A stretch of 64,000 nucleotides of DNA from Trichostrongylus colubriformis (lineage: Eukaryota; Nematoda; Chromadorea; Rhabditida; Trichostrongylidae), in the NCBI GenBank assembly GCA_963978905.1, contig OZ022260.1, forward strand, positions 14,373,725 to 14,437,724. Direction: 5' to 3'. The translations under genes were made by a program, and so were the position numbers. Positions 48,870 to 62,599 of the stretch are shown here, piece by piece. The notes under the pieces are model-generated. The model had not been told where the DNA came from, searched no databases, and saw only the letters and a program-made list of their open reading frames with translations. The first letter of the stretch is position 1; each line of letters starts with the position of its first letter.

Positions 48870-51005
48870 TTCTTAAAAACCTTATACGGCAAAGAGTCAA
48901 ACACCATCGACAAATAATACCGTTGGAAGACAAGAGAAGGAATCTTTGGATTGTCTTTTTTTTGCATGCACAATCCACAATTTGCCTGGAAGGTACTTAT
49001 AGCCAACAAATGCCATAAAAGTTTCGAAATGAAGGAATTAATACATTGCTTAACTTCAAATCGATTGCGCTCGCCAACATTTTCAGCAGTGGGTGGAAAA
49101 ATGGGAATTCATCTTCTTCGTTGGTGGCCATCATTACACAGCCCATCTCCCATTATAAATGTATGTACAGGTTTAAAATTAAAAGTCTTTCACTCAGACG
49201 GAACTTGCGGGTGGCAAGGCGCTGTTACCGGCCCTGAGGGGACAAAATGCAGCTGGTCGCATACAAAAATTCAAAATGATTGATCGAGCTATCGATCGAG
49301 CGTTTAGGATACCTCTATTTGACTCCACCCTAGAATCGTGAAGATATTTGCCTCCATATTTGGCTTTGTACTGGGCGACGATCTGCGAGTGATTAATCAA
49401 AATGAAATTTAAAAAATCCGTCGCACATTGTCGATTTATCAGAAAACATGAGCGGTATTGTATAATCGCTGCAAAACCTGAAATATGCCATAGGTTGGGC
49501 GATAAGCATTGCTCAAAGGTCTTCTAGAAGTCACCTGTCGGAATAACAGTTCAGATTTTTTTGGAGGGGCCTGTGTTTTTCCGGGATCGCACGTACTGCT
49601 TTCACTTTTTTACAGTTCATTTTTACATTAACCACAAGTATTCACTAGTTAAGACTACGCTCTGGGCCTAAAATTGGGAATCCCTGTTACTCTGGTTGTG
49701 GCATACCACCTTTGAGACTGATGCAAAATTCATGTATTGACCAAGCAACTCCGAATAGACATATAGAAGGTTAAGTTGATCTTGGAGGGACGCAGGTTCT
49801 GCTAATCATGCGAAAGCCTAACCTGATTAGTATGATTTTGTGAAATCGGATGAGTTCCCTTTTGAGCACCGGTTCATAATTTACAAGTACCCGAGAGTTT
49901 CTCTATCAGAATTTTTTACCAAAAAGGAAGAACCAAAATGCACAACGTACACGACTTCTACTGAGAATCGTCGATGCAACCAAGCAGCTAATCCCATGTT
50001 CAAGTAAGTTTTTCTCTTTGACTGATAAACCCCCCATGGATTGAGCCTGGTGGTCCCTATTCTCAACACATATGTGTGCGTAATCTTATAATGCTTGACG
50101 CGCCGTGACCCTAAAAATGATCTTTACCAAACAAAAAATTAAAATAGAGGCCCTTAGGGAAATACATTAGGATCCATGTCACAGGACAATTAAAAGAAGC
50201 CAGTAAAGGTGAGAAGTGGGAGGCGATACGAAAAAATTGTAGACCGAGGGTGTGGATGTTGCCTCCGACTGGGGAAGAAAGGAGCTGTATGGGGTATAAA
50301 TCACTTCTAGTCACTTCTGTATTTACATGACACCAACAGCAATAATGGTAAGCGACAATAAATAAACAATACCTATCGTCAATGTTGTAAACAATATAAT
50401 GAAAAAAATGCACACGGAAAAAGCACGGAACGATAGTCAGGGTACCACACATGAAGGGGCAAGTGATCAATAAATCAACGATGTTGATCAACACATTGTT
50501 CCCATTATTCCGAACATTTATTGTACATGTATATGCAACGAGCCAGCAGCTCCCAAAGCACATGCAGTCCATGCCAATGCCACATGGGGATACCCCGACG
50601 GAAAAGCGTGAGAAAATTGTGTGGGAACTGAGGGTTGTGAAATTGAAAATTACATGAGAGATTGATGGCATACATATAGGAGTAGGTAAAAAGTTAGAAT
50701 GAGTGGAGTGCTATAGGCGTACTCTATTTATTAGGAATACACCCTCGAATACAGCTGTCACTTTCATCAAAAGTACTCTACACAGAATTTTTGCAGTTTT
50801 CCACAATCTTGTTGCTTCAGCCTCAAACTGATTCATATAAGACTTAACTATTTGCAGCTCGAACGTGTTACTGTAATATGTGTCGAAATCCACCATTCCA
50901 GTTTCATAGATTAGGTGCCTTATGAGTTCTTCATTTGTTGTACAGCATATCACTCATCTACGCAAGTATACATTTGATTTATTGGTCTATGTATGTGTAA
51001 TAGAT

Positions 51006-51298
51006 GGGCGGAGGTGATGTAGTAACAGGTGGCGCACGCCCCACTATCATGGTGCGAGGATCAAATACCGCATCAATGCACGCCCAGGCAAACCAAGAAG
51101 TCCATCCGTCCGGGGTCGGCAAATTGGCACCAGACTCGTCTGAGATGAAAGCACTGACTTGTACATCGGTTAGCCACCACAAGTCATCGTATAGACCACA
51201 TCACATTCGCCAGCCATCACGATTCTGAATGGAACTAGAATGTGCGGCGCATCCCGGGAAGGGATTAATTAACACCAGAAACTTATCCTTTATCCATT
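51006..51298 (+). repeat. tRNA-derived SINE family 1, reference copy
   Basis: 293 bp beginning GGGCGGAGGTGATGTAGTAA. Box A is TGATGTAGTAACAGG, box B is GAGGATCAAATACC, the body includes CCAGACTCGTCTGAGATGAA and TGCGGCGCATCCC, and the end is ACTTATCCTTTATCCATT. It is flanked by a perfect 14-bp target duplication TATGTGTAATAGAT (50992-51005, 51299-51312). This fixes both ends of the family and shows target-primed retroposition. Confidence 0.85.
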
Positions 51299-52809
51299 TA
51301 TGTGTAATAGATATTCGGGAGCAATGCAACTACGGTGTGGTATCGCGTAGTACCACAACTAACCATTGCACCAAACACAGCTAATGCGACGCGAAAGCCA
51401 CTGCGATGGTTTCATTCCTAGATCACGCCACGAAAAATTTTTTAGTTTTTTTTTGTTTTGTTTGTATAGAAAGGATGAAAAGTTTAGCCCAAGCTTAGGG
51501 GAGAAGCGTCTCGCAGTACGAACTCCTCCGAACTACTCAAGCAAGGATTTTCTCCTGGCTTACTATAGCTTTTTCAACAGGAAGCTAAAAGGAACGGTTT
51601 TTCATTAGAAATGCATGGATACTGCCTCCCTAAATGTTGTATGTAAAGAAAATTGATGCCGCGGCATTAGCTGTGACGATGCCACGCTTCTTTTTTTCTC
51701 ACGATAAGTACCTCATAGCTCGAAATTATGCGAGCGGAAATGCTTATGACAGTAGTTAGGTATAATGTCTTGCATATTATTGGACGACCGATACGCATAT
51801 AATGTTTATTTATGGACTTTCATATGGTAAATGATTTGTATTAGAAATATGTTATAACATATCAGATGATAAATTTGCCACAGTTTTTAAAAATGTAACA
51901 AGACAAGTCCACAGCATAGCAGAAAGCATGACGCACCTACAGGTACTGACCAGAATCCATAAATATCTAGGACTGATATTCGAGAAGAAGTTTGGGTTAG
52001 GCTAAATCAATATACAAGCTTAGTGATACGCCAACCGCCAATGTCATTAGAAATATGTACGTTATAAATTCGAGCATAGATAACCATATCACTAGAGAAG
52101 CATGAAAAAGTGTGAATAAAAGCACATTGGAGTCAAACGCTCCTCTCAAGGAAACTTTGAACTTTGTTAGCCACAAATGTTGCATGAAAAAAAGTCCCAC
52201 AACTATGTACACTCCCATCGAAGTCCGAAGATTAGTGCGCCACGAAATGAGCCCGTTTTCGGCGAACATCAGTTGCCCAGAGCAGACGGCTTATTTATAA
52301 AAGCCTCACCGATTACTATGACTGAGAGAAGCATGTGGTGTTAGAAATGAAAAAAAATACTTCACCCGTAGAACGCTCACAAAAGGCTTCAAATTCCATT
52401 TGTGATTGTTTAGCGGGCGGAAATGAGAAGAGAGCTGGGTATTAAACGGGCGGCGCATTCTCTAGGGAACAATCATTAAAGCAAAATGGGTTTTATGATG
52501 CTGTAATCGATTATGTACATTTGGGTGAGACGTGGGCAATTGGCTCGTCGATGTTTCAAGATTCTACTCATCATAAATAAAAGAGTGGCCGAGAGTTAGT
52601 AGTCGCATAATCGATAGCCGACAAGGTTTCGGATGGGCCATGGCCAGATGGGAGTGGATGTAATAGCCCCTTGATTCCTGCGCTTGATTAAAAAGGACGA
52701 AAAATCGCTCTGATCAACTTGCCGAGAAAGGGATACAATTTTACCCAGAATTGTGGAGTGCGGAACATGTGGAAATGTAATGGCAAACGTACTAGTGAAT
52801 AATAAGTTC

Positions 52810-53198
52810 AAAGGAATCGTACATGGAAATATGAATTTCTTTTTACCCATATATTTTTCTTGTATTTGCCTGATAAGCTCGCATGCAAAGTTTTACGCAA
52901 AAAAAGTGAGAATTTGGTCAAGATACAACACTAAAAAGTCTCGACCGCGTCGTCGGGGTTTCCGAGCAAAAGTCCCGCCCCGTCGTCCGGCGCGATTAGG
53001 AACGCAGAGTGAGACTGTTTACGTAACTTCCTGTTCTTACAATGCGTCTCCGTCCGGAAAGGACGGCAAGGCGGGCACTTACTTGAAGGCCCCGCCCACC
53101 TGGCCGAGATTTTGTGAAACTTTGCATGCGGCCTACATTGGGCAAATACAACATAATGTATGGGTAACAGAAAAACTCTTTTTCCGTGGACGATTCCT
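52810..53198. mobile_element. Foldback MITE family A, copy D
   Basis: About 389 bp with AAAGGAATCGTACATGG left and CCGTGGACGATTCCT right. GC-rich centre as in the family, arms more diverged than copy C. Confidence 0.75.
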
Positions 53199-53212
53199 CC
53201 AAGCAATTGCAA

Positions 53213-53273
53213 CATTATCAGATGGGTAACACAAATATTCGTTTTTTCATGCTCGATTCTTTTAAGCAGGTAA
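53213..53273 (+). mobile_element. Foldback MITE family A, right-end fragment
   Basis: ATGGGTAACACAAATATTCG ... GCTCGATTCTTTTAA matches only the right terminus of the family, with TTAA after it. Either a truncated second copy or a tandem end left by an aborted event next to copy D. Confidence 0.6.
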
Positions 53274-53309
53274 TTCGGGTACTCAGAAAAAAAAACCTAA
53301 AAGATTTAA

Positions 53310-53468
53310 CCCCCTGTAAGCAACTAACTAGTTGTTTTGCAATGGTACGTCGACGAGCGCATGGGACAGCCAAACGAGCAGCTGTGGTGGACAGCGCAAT
53401 GATCACCCCTCTAGTGACACAGAGGGCGCGAAAACACGTCCACAACAAAAATCAAAAGGAAGAAGGGG
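53310..53468. mobile_element. Possible small TTAA-flanked element
   Basis: 159 bp between TTAA (53306-53309) and TTAA (53469-53472); ends CCCCCTG and its partial complement AGAAGGGG. Only about six terminal bases pair, so the piggyBac-MITE reading is tentative. Confidence 0.35.
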
Positions 53469-53915
53469 TTAATCGTTGCACTCACCGCAAATGATTCACT
53501 CGAAAGAAACAGTTGATGTTCATGCCTACAAAGACAGGTTCAGATTTTATTCTCATAGGCAAAGCATCGATTAGCTAAATTCGGTAGATTGTTGGAGTTC
53601 GAAATCTTCAATTTGATATGACGTCCCTAAACAATTCTTTCTAGTCTGCACCCATCAACGCTTTTATGGATTTTAATTATGTGGTAAATGAAAAATAATG
53701 GTTATATGAAGAAATTAAGCCTGGAAAGGTGTTTCTCCAGAGATAAGGATCACATGAAAACATGCCAGGATGGTGCGACTGCTATAGATGGCCGCTAAGT
53801 GATTAAACGATCACTTTAATTCAACCATTAAAATCAGGCACTGCGACCAAGAGTTGCATGCTTTATGAGTTACTCGAAGGTAGGCGTGAAAAGGATTGTT
53901 TCCTCTATCGGAATT

Positions 53916-54258
53916 GAAGGAATCGTCCACGGAAAAACCAGCCTCTTCGTTACTCATATGTTTACGTTGTATTTGCTTAACAGGGGACGTATGCAAAGTT
54001 TTACGAGAAGTGAGAATTCGGCTAAGATACAGCTTCCAGATTCTCGGCCGGGTGGGCGGGGCCTCCGATCAAAAGCCCCGTCCAGTAGTCCGCCACTGTT
54101 GGAAACGGAGAGAGGGACTGTTTGCGCAATTTTCTGCTTCAACGATGCGTCTAACTGCGACGGACGACGGAGTGGGCACTTGCTCGAAGGCCCCGCCTAC
54201 CTGGCCGAGACTTTGTGGTGCTGTACCTTAGCCGGAATCTCAGCATACTTGTAACATA
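53916..54258. mobile_element. Foldback MITE family A, copy E, right end lost
   Basis: Left terminus GAAGGAATCGTCCACGG and the central GC-rich palindrome are present. The right arm stops after TACCTTAGCCGGAATCTCAGC, where SINE 2 sequence begins. Confidence 0.7.
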
Positions 54259-54337
54259 ACTCAGCCTACAGGTAACAACTTTGGCATCGCGGGCTGCAGC
54301 GAAAATTAGCAGCTGTCAAAAATCAAAAAAAGATATC
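54245..54337 (+). repeat. SINE family 2, 3' fragment
   Basis: Contains CATACTTGTAACATAACTCAGC, GGCATCGCGGGCTGCAGCG and GCAGCTGTCAAAAATC, matching the body and tail of the copy at 42535-42953. The tRNA-like head is missing. Confidence 0.55.
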
Positions 54338-57164
54338 AAAAGGAAGAATGGTTTTTACTGACTTTATAAGCGTGTACAATCAAAACTCGGAGTGACGAAG
54401 TGACTTGCAAGGCTGTTGACAGAACATGACGACGACGGCGGCGAGGAGAGGAGATGAAAGGGTGGAGTTGGCGAACGCTCAAGGATCACGTTGTTCAAAG
54501 CATGTTTTGCAAGATAAACAAATTCGCGCACACTTGTCAATGCAAACTCTCACCATTGTAAATGCAAAGGTCGTGAACGGAGTACAGAATACACAGGATG
54601 TTAAGAGGAGCAGATGTGAGTGGAGTTACCTTGTCCGTGGGGACTCTGACATTTTCCTAAAACGTACTGCTAACCAGAAAACGATTAAATCAAGACTGGT
54701 TAGTACCCTTTCATCGCTTTTTGCTGCTCTTTAATTGGCTTGCAGAAAGTAAAATTATTTGGGATTCGAGATGAGAACCCCGACCCAGTGTCCTAGGCAT
54801 ATTTTCGTTGAAAAAAAAAACAAACTGACACTGTGACTGGAACATTAGGAAAGTTTTTGAAAGAAGCTCGACGTCATAAAATACCGAGAAAAAATGCTCA
54901 AAAATTTCTACACAAGTAAGAGGTCTGAACGGAAGAAAACAAAGCTAGTATATACCGAGATAGAGAAATCGTATACTGAAGAATTGCCAGATGGGTGCCA
55001 GTCTTCGTTACGTGGATAGGTAGCCCGCCACTGAGATCAACTTTGTGCTGTCGAAGATCAGGGTCAAATGCCGTGTTTTTTTTTGTAAAATGCCCCACGA
55101 ACTTTTGGAGTGCACTGATACAGCTCGACTTTCTTAAAGTGGTTCCTGCTTTTTTCTTCATTTATGTGTTCTCAGCATTCTCAGAAAGCTACAAAGAGCC
55201 CAATAACTCACGAAAATTATGTGCTGTGCCATTAAGACGAGTTACGCCTTCCTCAAGGAGCTGATTAGCTGCTATTTATTATTATAGTTATGAATATTCC
55301 AACAATATAAAAAATAAAAACATCAGTTTGAGATCGCTATCTCCTCAATATTATGGCAAAGGTCAATTATAGCGCGGGGTTACGGTAATGCTTGAAAAAC
55401 CACTGAAAAGACTCCTGTCAGTCTCTTTATATACATGGGATGTCACAAAGAGTCTCATCAGCTCTGACATTCTGCTAGTTCATCGAATAAAAGCAAGGAA
55501 TCTGGCCTATCCATGAACGACAATCAAATTTTCCCCAAATAATATTGGTTTAGTATTGTACCAGTTTCGACTTTAGTGAAGGAAGACGTCATTGAAGTGA
55601 TTCATATACTGAAAAGATCAAGGTTCAGCGAACGGAAAAGCTCACGTAACAGCTTCTGTTGTAGCATCTGTTGAATTTGCTTCAGCTGAAGTCTATTTTG
55701 TTCTATTTATTATCTTTTCTCTTCATTCTCTTCTTCGGGTTCACTATCGACCAATCCAGGGGAAGAATAGGTATATTTGCTTGGAGTAATTGAATATTCT
55801 GCGAGAAACGAAAGTACAAGAGCGTCCGACTATGTAGAAGCCAAAGAAGCCAAATATCGATTCTCAAAAAACTGCAGGCTTCAAAACGCTTCGAATACAT
55901 TAGCGAGATGGAGGAACAATGGAGAACAATAGTAACGCAAGAAAAAGGATGACTGATCAAAACGCACTGAATGAAGTTCCCTCAGGGAATTGGCATGTTT
56001 TCTAAATATGAGCACTTCAGCGCAGAAGTGACGAAGTGTGGTGAAACCTGTATTGGAAAAAGCGCGCCGTCGAATCTTATTACGATTCTGCTGCACTGCA
56101 ATTCGCGCTGCTGCGCTTTCGTACTGGAAGTTGCAGCGAGGGCGGGACACTGTTCTCGGATAGCTGACTAAGCCCCTTGCCCACCTGCATCTACCTCGCC
56201 GGATAGTGATGCAGAGGGATGCAAAAGGGAAAGATTGAGGACAGGTTTTTGGGTTCCAGTTTTTCGGGATTTATCTCGTTCAAACTCCAATGTGTTACAC
56301 TACCTTGCACCCCTACTGCCTTTATCCAATTTCTCACAATCTACCAAATTCAGCCTTTCCGGTGCCTTTGAACGGGTGACCTCTCATTTTAAAAAGGTCA
56401 TTGACCGTTTCAGCTCGACCTGATATGATCAAATGATGGCGCTTGCTTCATAAATAGGTGGTTCGACTGATTGGACGTAAACATTTCGCTTCTAGTCAGA
56501 ATTGTAAAAATCGAATTTGCAGTTCACAAACAAGCAGGGGTAGACGTGACGTCACTGGAAGTTACTCAAACTCCTGTAACAGAGAGGAAGTAGGAACAAC
56601 ATGTACTACAAGGCTTCAACAGCGGGAACCGATCGAAAGCGACCTGCAGCCTTCTGTTCACCTCTAACCGAGGCTTCACATCCGACCATATTCCCTCCTT
56701 ATTTTTTTCGTGTTCATATCTCAGTATGCTTACAAAATTAGCTTTTCAGAAATAGACAAAACCATTGGGAAAGTACGAAGCACTGCTGTAAACTTCCGCA
56801 TTCACTAGTTTTCTTCTTTCTATTCCATTGACACTTCCAAAAAAAGGATTCTCAACAGCGACCGGAAAACGAGTACTTTGCGAGCCTTATGCTTCGATGC
56901 TCGCTCGATGTGGAGCCAGAAAAACCTGCAGTAATTGAATCTCGACCATTTTCAATGGGCCAGAGAGCTCACAAACTTTCTTCAAAGGCATAAAGAGAGA
57001 AAGACCCCAAAAAAACAGTTACAGATTTCATACGCTCATTTACTAAAAGACGAACAAAAAGGGGGTGTACATGGGTCAGGTTAACATGATACAAAGTAGA
57101 ATAAGAATAATAATTGAGAAAGAATGAAAGAATGAAGTCAATCCTTTTTTCAAGATGCACCGCA
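54338..57164. other. Intergenic, no gene recognised
   Basis: Open frames of 60-102 codons without splice context or motifs. No repeat with clear ends. Confidence 0.4.
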
Positions 57165-57432
57165 TCTTAAAAAGGGATTGATCCGCTTTTCAGGATTGTA
57201 GCTCCATTCGAAATTATGGTGGCACGAATGCGATTTGACTTATGCAATGAGTTGCAGCGGACAGCCGGATGTACAACTCAGTACTTTTACTATCCCAGAC
57301 GAGTCTGGTACTAATTCATCTACCTGGAAGGTACGCAAGGCCTGGTTAGCATGAACGGGTATTGACGCGAGTTTTGATGCCAGCACCGTGCGAGTAGGAG
57401 CGCGCACCACCTGTATTACACCATCTCTGTCT
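57165..57432 (-). repeat. tRNA-derived SINE family 1, copy 6
   Basis: Contains the complements of the family blocks: AAAAAGGGATTGATC tail, GATGTACAACTCAGTACTTT, CCCAGACGAGTCTGGTACTA and CACCACCTGTATTACACC near the head. Moderately diverged. Confidence 0.65.
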
Positions 57433-57674
57433 AAGAAAAAGGTTGCAAAATTCAACCTGGTTTTGGGTTGACTGAAGGAGTGCTTGTTAAGGCAATCATA
57501 GCACGAAATCGAACCTAAGTTGTGTTCACTGCACAGGTAAAAAAATTGACTTCATCTTTCAAATAATGTCGACTCGAGGTGTGGAAAGATGAAGCATCTC
57601 TGTGTGTGTTATACGCCTCTGGGACCTTCAGTTTTCGGACGAATGCTATGAATTTCTGATGATTTCTGATGAAA

Positions 57675-58566
<892 letters not shown>

Positions 58567-60171
58567 CCTTTACGATTCGTCACTTGCCTGGCTATGGGTT
58601 GGTAAATCCTAGCTATGTTCAAATTATTAAGCTTGAAAGCGTCTATCTTAAGAGTAGGCTTACATATTCTGGGCCTCTGCCGACGTCCACGGTGTCAAAG
58701 CAGAATGAGACTCGAGGGTTATTGGCGACAAGACCTTCAGCCGGTGAGCGGTGGACGAAACTTGTCAAGACGTACAGCGGAGAACAGGGAAATAGCTCCC
58801 AAGAAGAGATACAAGAAGGCGCTCAAGAAACACGGTAGTTGATAAGAGAGCAAAATAAACAGAAATAGGTGAGTTTTCAAACTCAATGGGGAGCCAAATT
58901 TCGTGCAGATTGAGATGTTTGGGGAATCAGACTGTGAAGACCTTGAAGTTGAGGTTGGACGGCGAGAAAATCGCTGGAAACTGGTTCACTCAGCGGCCAC
59001 TCGGCTTTGGTCGATAAATTGCTAGCACATCGAATCTACCTTTTCCCATCAGCAATTTGACAGGTTTTGTCGAATTGAGGCTACCGTAATCCGGTGCCAC
59101 AAATGTGCAATTGCGACGATTCCACTGGTAATTGTCACAACGTTTGGGGTATTTCCGCACTGTGTAAACAGAAAACGTAGCAGCGACACTCACAGCTGCA
59201 CCCTATGAGGTCAATGCTGAGATCGATGCCCTCCTCTTATCTAAACCTCCGAGACCGAAATAAGTAAAAGTTTGTCAATATTGTCACCTTATTGTCACCT
59301 TGTGAACAACTAAAGACCTTATTTTGCTCTTTTCCCATTTCCTCAGAAAGACGAACTGTCGCCGAGGTTACTGAGAACGAGCATTTAATTCCAAAAATGA
59401 TTCTGAATCAACAGATTTTCCATTTTTCAGTGATGGCATTCACGCGAATACGGTAGAATAATTGCCACTGCTGCTCTCTATATTGACAAAGTTTCTTCTA
59501 AAGCCGTGGCGGATGCTACTGGCGGCTAACGATAGAAATCATTCGACGCAGCTTCAGGGGTAATTTATTATAATGCAGTGGCTTTTCTGGTCAATCTGGA
59601 GGCAGATCACTCAGCTAGCAATTGTAAAGCATGCCCTATGGTGCGAAGGTAAGGGCAGTGCACAGCCTCTTGGACAACCTTCCCCTCATAAGATGCAGCC
59701 CCCTTTTGCACGTGTTGACGTTTGTCATTGTCTCCTGCAACTCTCCTGTTCTGTCCCTTCATGGCCTCTTTTCCCTGCTTTCTTACTGAACGCCTTATTC
59801 CCCCCCCCCCGCCCTATCCCTCTCTTTTTTCTAATCCTTCTTGAGGAGCCTTTGCTATGGCGAATATTGACGATAGTACGAGGAGTCCGCGTTTTGAGCG
59901 GTTTCTCCTACTCTCCTTGGTCAGCCGCCCTGCTTTCATTACTGAATGCGACAGTCCGTCCAAAAATGTCGCAAATTGCCAGGTTCCCTTGGCGTGCTGG
60001 AAAGGTCGAGCCGCACTGGTTTAGCAAAGGATTCAAGCAAGATCAGACGCTGGTTCAGACCCTGATGGTGGTCAGTACGTATATGTGGTGTAAATAGGAT
60101 CTACCGCTACTCTAATTGATATTTAGAAAACTGCTTATCATTGAGCCCTACAGCAGTAAGTGAGGTCACTG
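58567..60171. other. Intergenic, unresolved
   Basis: A 175-codon plus frame (59573-60097) has no known domain, no acceptor at its start and an 11-base C run (59800-59810) inside it. I treat it as unproven. Confidence 0.35.
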
Positions 60172-60180
60172 GTTGGAAAT

Positions 60181-60463
60181 GGGTGGGGGTCGCTAGGTCA
60201 AATTTCCGCTTCCGGCGTCACACTCGCGGCGACACCAGTACGACTCGCCGAATCGATTGCCTTTGGGAGCCCGGCAGAGCGTGACCGCTCACGTCTGCAC
60301 TTCCACCCATGCCACATCGCTTCCTGCATCCATGCCATCCTGCCTCCTCCACCCATGCCACACTGCCTCGCTTGAAGGCTGCCATGCCCTGCCTGGTACT
60401 CACACCCGCCGCGCCGCTCATCGCGCGCGGCCGCGCGGAAATTCGACCTAGCGGCCCCCACCC
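60181..60463. mobile_element. Mutator-like MITE, GGGTGGGGGTCG family, copy 2
   Basis: 283 bp with ends GGGTGGGGGTCGCTAGGTC and GACCTAGCGGCCCCCACCC, flanked by a perfect 9-bp duplication GTTGGAAAT (60172-60180, 60464-60472). The interior has three to four imperfect CAYCCATGCCACACTGCCT-like units, on the minus strand similar to the core of the GC-rich TIR elements. Confidence 0.88.
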
Positions 60464-60472
60464 GTTGGAAAT

Positions 60473-61807
60473 GAGTCAAGACGCTGGGTAGTGCGGAACG
60501 GTACAAGAATGAATGAAACGGCCGAAGCCCGTGGAATAAGCCCCTGTTCTCTCCCTCCCTTCCCCCGCTCCACCTCAGTCCTTTATAGCGCCCTCTGCAT
60601 CACGAGAGGTGAAGATGCAGACGGCGAGGCCAACTGAGCCACTTCTATCGACGTTGCTTCGTCATCCATAGCCTCAATCTTGGCACCGATCTCCCGAATA
60701 CGCAGCTAGATGAGGCTGCCATAGTAAAGAGCAAAACACAACCTTCTCAACGCTAGCTCTCCCATGGATCCCTTCAGTTAAAGACGCCTCACCATTTGTG
60801 CAAACCATTCTCTCCCAGTCACACCACTCTCAGCTGTTCAGGAGAATAGCCGCATTAACGCCACCCCCCCCCCCCTGCACGGGAAATAAAAACGACCACT
60901 CCCCATTTTTTTGAGCTCTTTGATACCAGTAACTGTTGTATAGTTGTGAGGTGCTTCATTGTTACGTATTCCTACATGTACAAAAAGATATTCATGTCTC
61001 ATTTCCTCACACGAATTCACTGCAAAATACCCTTCGATTTTCATTTGCTTATTGGCAGTTTAGGTTTTAGTTCTTATCACTGACCTCTGCTGGTACTCCA
61101 TCGTGTCCGATCAAATACGACCCCACTGTTGAGGAATCCTCGACTCTCGGTGTGCCCTGCTCCCAGTTCTGCTTTCCATTATTAGTAGTAACGATGACTT
61201 TAAACACCGATTTGTAGGAGTGTATAACGGCAGCGCTTTCCCTTATTAGTAGTAACGATGTCTAAAAACACCGATTTGTAGGAGTGCAGAACGGCAGCGC
61301 TTTATCAGGCCTACTCCGGGACAACGTCACTGACCTTGTCTGTTTGATAAGATAGTTGTAGGAATTTCCCTGTTGAGTTCCAAATCATATTTCATAGGGA
61401 TTTATGGGTGTGCGTTGAAACCGTCACATTGGATCACAGCTACGCAAACTGGGTCCCCGCACGTCCGATATCGCTCCGGTGGTAAGGGAGACCGCCGCCC
61501 TCACCGCTGGGCTGAATCGAACAGCATGACGCACACCCGGCATTTATTAACCTCTACATCTGACTACCGTAATTTTGTCTCACACTGAAAGTGAATCTTC
61601 AAAGTAGCCAACCAACAGACCACTCATTTTTCCAGTTTTGCACTTTATTACCAAAACAAATACCAAAACAAAAAACAAACAAGGAAACCTAAACAAAACA
61701 ATTCAACTTTGCAACCGAAATTACAATAAGCCTGTAAATAGTTTCGGGTACATTTAGAAGAACTACTTCGAAAAAGCATATCACTAAGATCATCATGTCA
61801 CTAAATA
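60473..61807. other. Intergenic with a short tandem duplication
   Basis: A unit of about 64 bp starting ATTAGTAGTAACGATG is duplicated head to tail at 61181-61244 and 61245-61307 with a few changes. A 12-base C run lies at 60864-60875. No gene. Confidence 0.5.
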
Positions 61808-62559
61808 AGGGGTGCCAAAAAACTGCAATTTTTTTTCTTTTCCACTTTCAGTCTAGCTTAGTCGAACTACAGCAAATTCTATTGAGGTATTTTCATCCCC
61901 AAATTTTAAAACAACCTCACTCTATCACTAAACTCCGTAACTGCCTTCTGCACGAACAGGATCGGAAGCGTATTCCGAATGAACTTGATGTGTCACCTCA
62001 ACACGGCAAAACCCGAGATTTCGTCACCCTCGTTCACAACCTTGCTAAGGTCCGCTCACTCTGGGTACCTGAGAGGATTCATATTGGGTGGTGCCCTGAG
62101 GTATTCCGTTTTTCTTGGTTCCCATCGCCCTTCGTTTCCAAGGACCAAAACGTGCATTACCACTGAAAACCCTCCGGAGGGGTTTGAGGTGTGAAAAATG
62201 TTACTCCGGATCATAGCAGCGTTGTCCGAGCAGCGAGGGCTCTGTAACTTCCTAACTTCCATAACCGAAGCGAAGGGTCATCCTTAGGAAGCTTCCCACA
62301 AAAGACCCACCACGGAGCGTGGCTCCACTGTTTTAAGCGGACCTTGATAATGTAGGTGCTCTGAAGCCCGACTGCGCCGATTGAAGGCTCCGTATTTAGA
62401 CAAAGGTGAAAGTAGTGAGTCTCAGCTTGCCTGTTTCCAAAGGAACATTTCGGGAATAGTTTGCCCTAATGCTTTTACCTCTTTCGTTTCCCTATGTTTT
62501 GTATTCTTGGCGGATGAGAGCCGTGAGCAAAATTAATACTTTCTTTTTGGCACCCCCTG
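61808..62559. mobile_element. Tc1/mariner-like TIR element, non-coding
   Basis: 752 bp. The left end AGGGGTGCCAAAAA and right end TTTTTGGCACCCCCTG are flanked by TA (61806-61807, 62560-62561). GGGGTGCCAAAAA termini are typical of Tc1/mariner elements. No transposase motif is seen; the 123-codon frame at 61795-62166 starts outside the element and has no domain. It lies 40 bp past the stop of the neighbouring gene. Confidence 0.6.
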
Positions 62560-62599
62560 TATATCACTCGTATGGTAGTATATCACTGAGAGAATTCGT

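Larger units (their letters stand above)
46820..50991. other. Intergenic, unresolved open frames
   Basis: Apart from two foldback elements listed separately, this holds minus-strand frames at 47288-47581 (98 codons, with EEEEVLRSMQVILIGAKET and LHRQFCELCEVGLLLG) and 50111-50671 (187 codons, hydrophobic). The first looks like a relic of a coding repeat, its frame continuing with shifts below 47288. The second has no start context, splice partner or known motif. A frame near 49320-49384 (IVAQYKAKYGGKYLHDSR) after a CTCGCAG acceptor is another weak exon candidate. Confidence 0.3.

Noticed and set aside
50111..50671. 186-codon hydrophobic minus-strand frame as a receptor gene
   Set aside because: No recognisable family, no acceptor or partner exons, and codon choice looks random; kept only as an unresolved frame.
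59573..60097. 174-codon frame as a gene
   Set aside because: It contains an 11-base C run, lacks a start context and has no domain.
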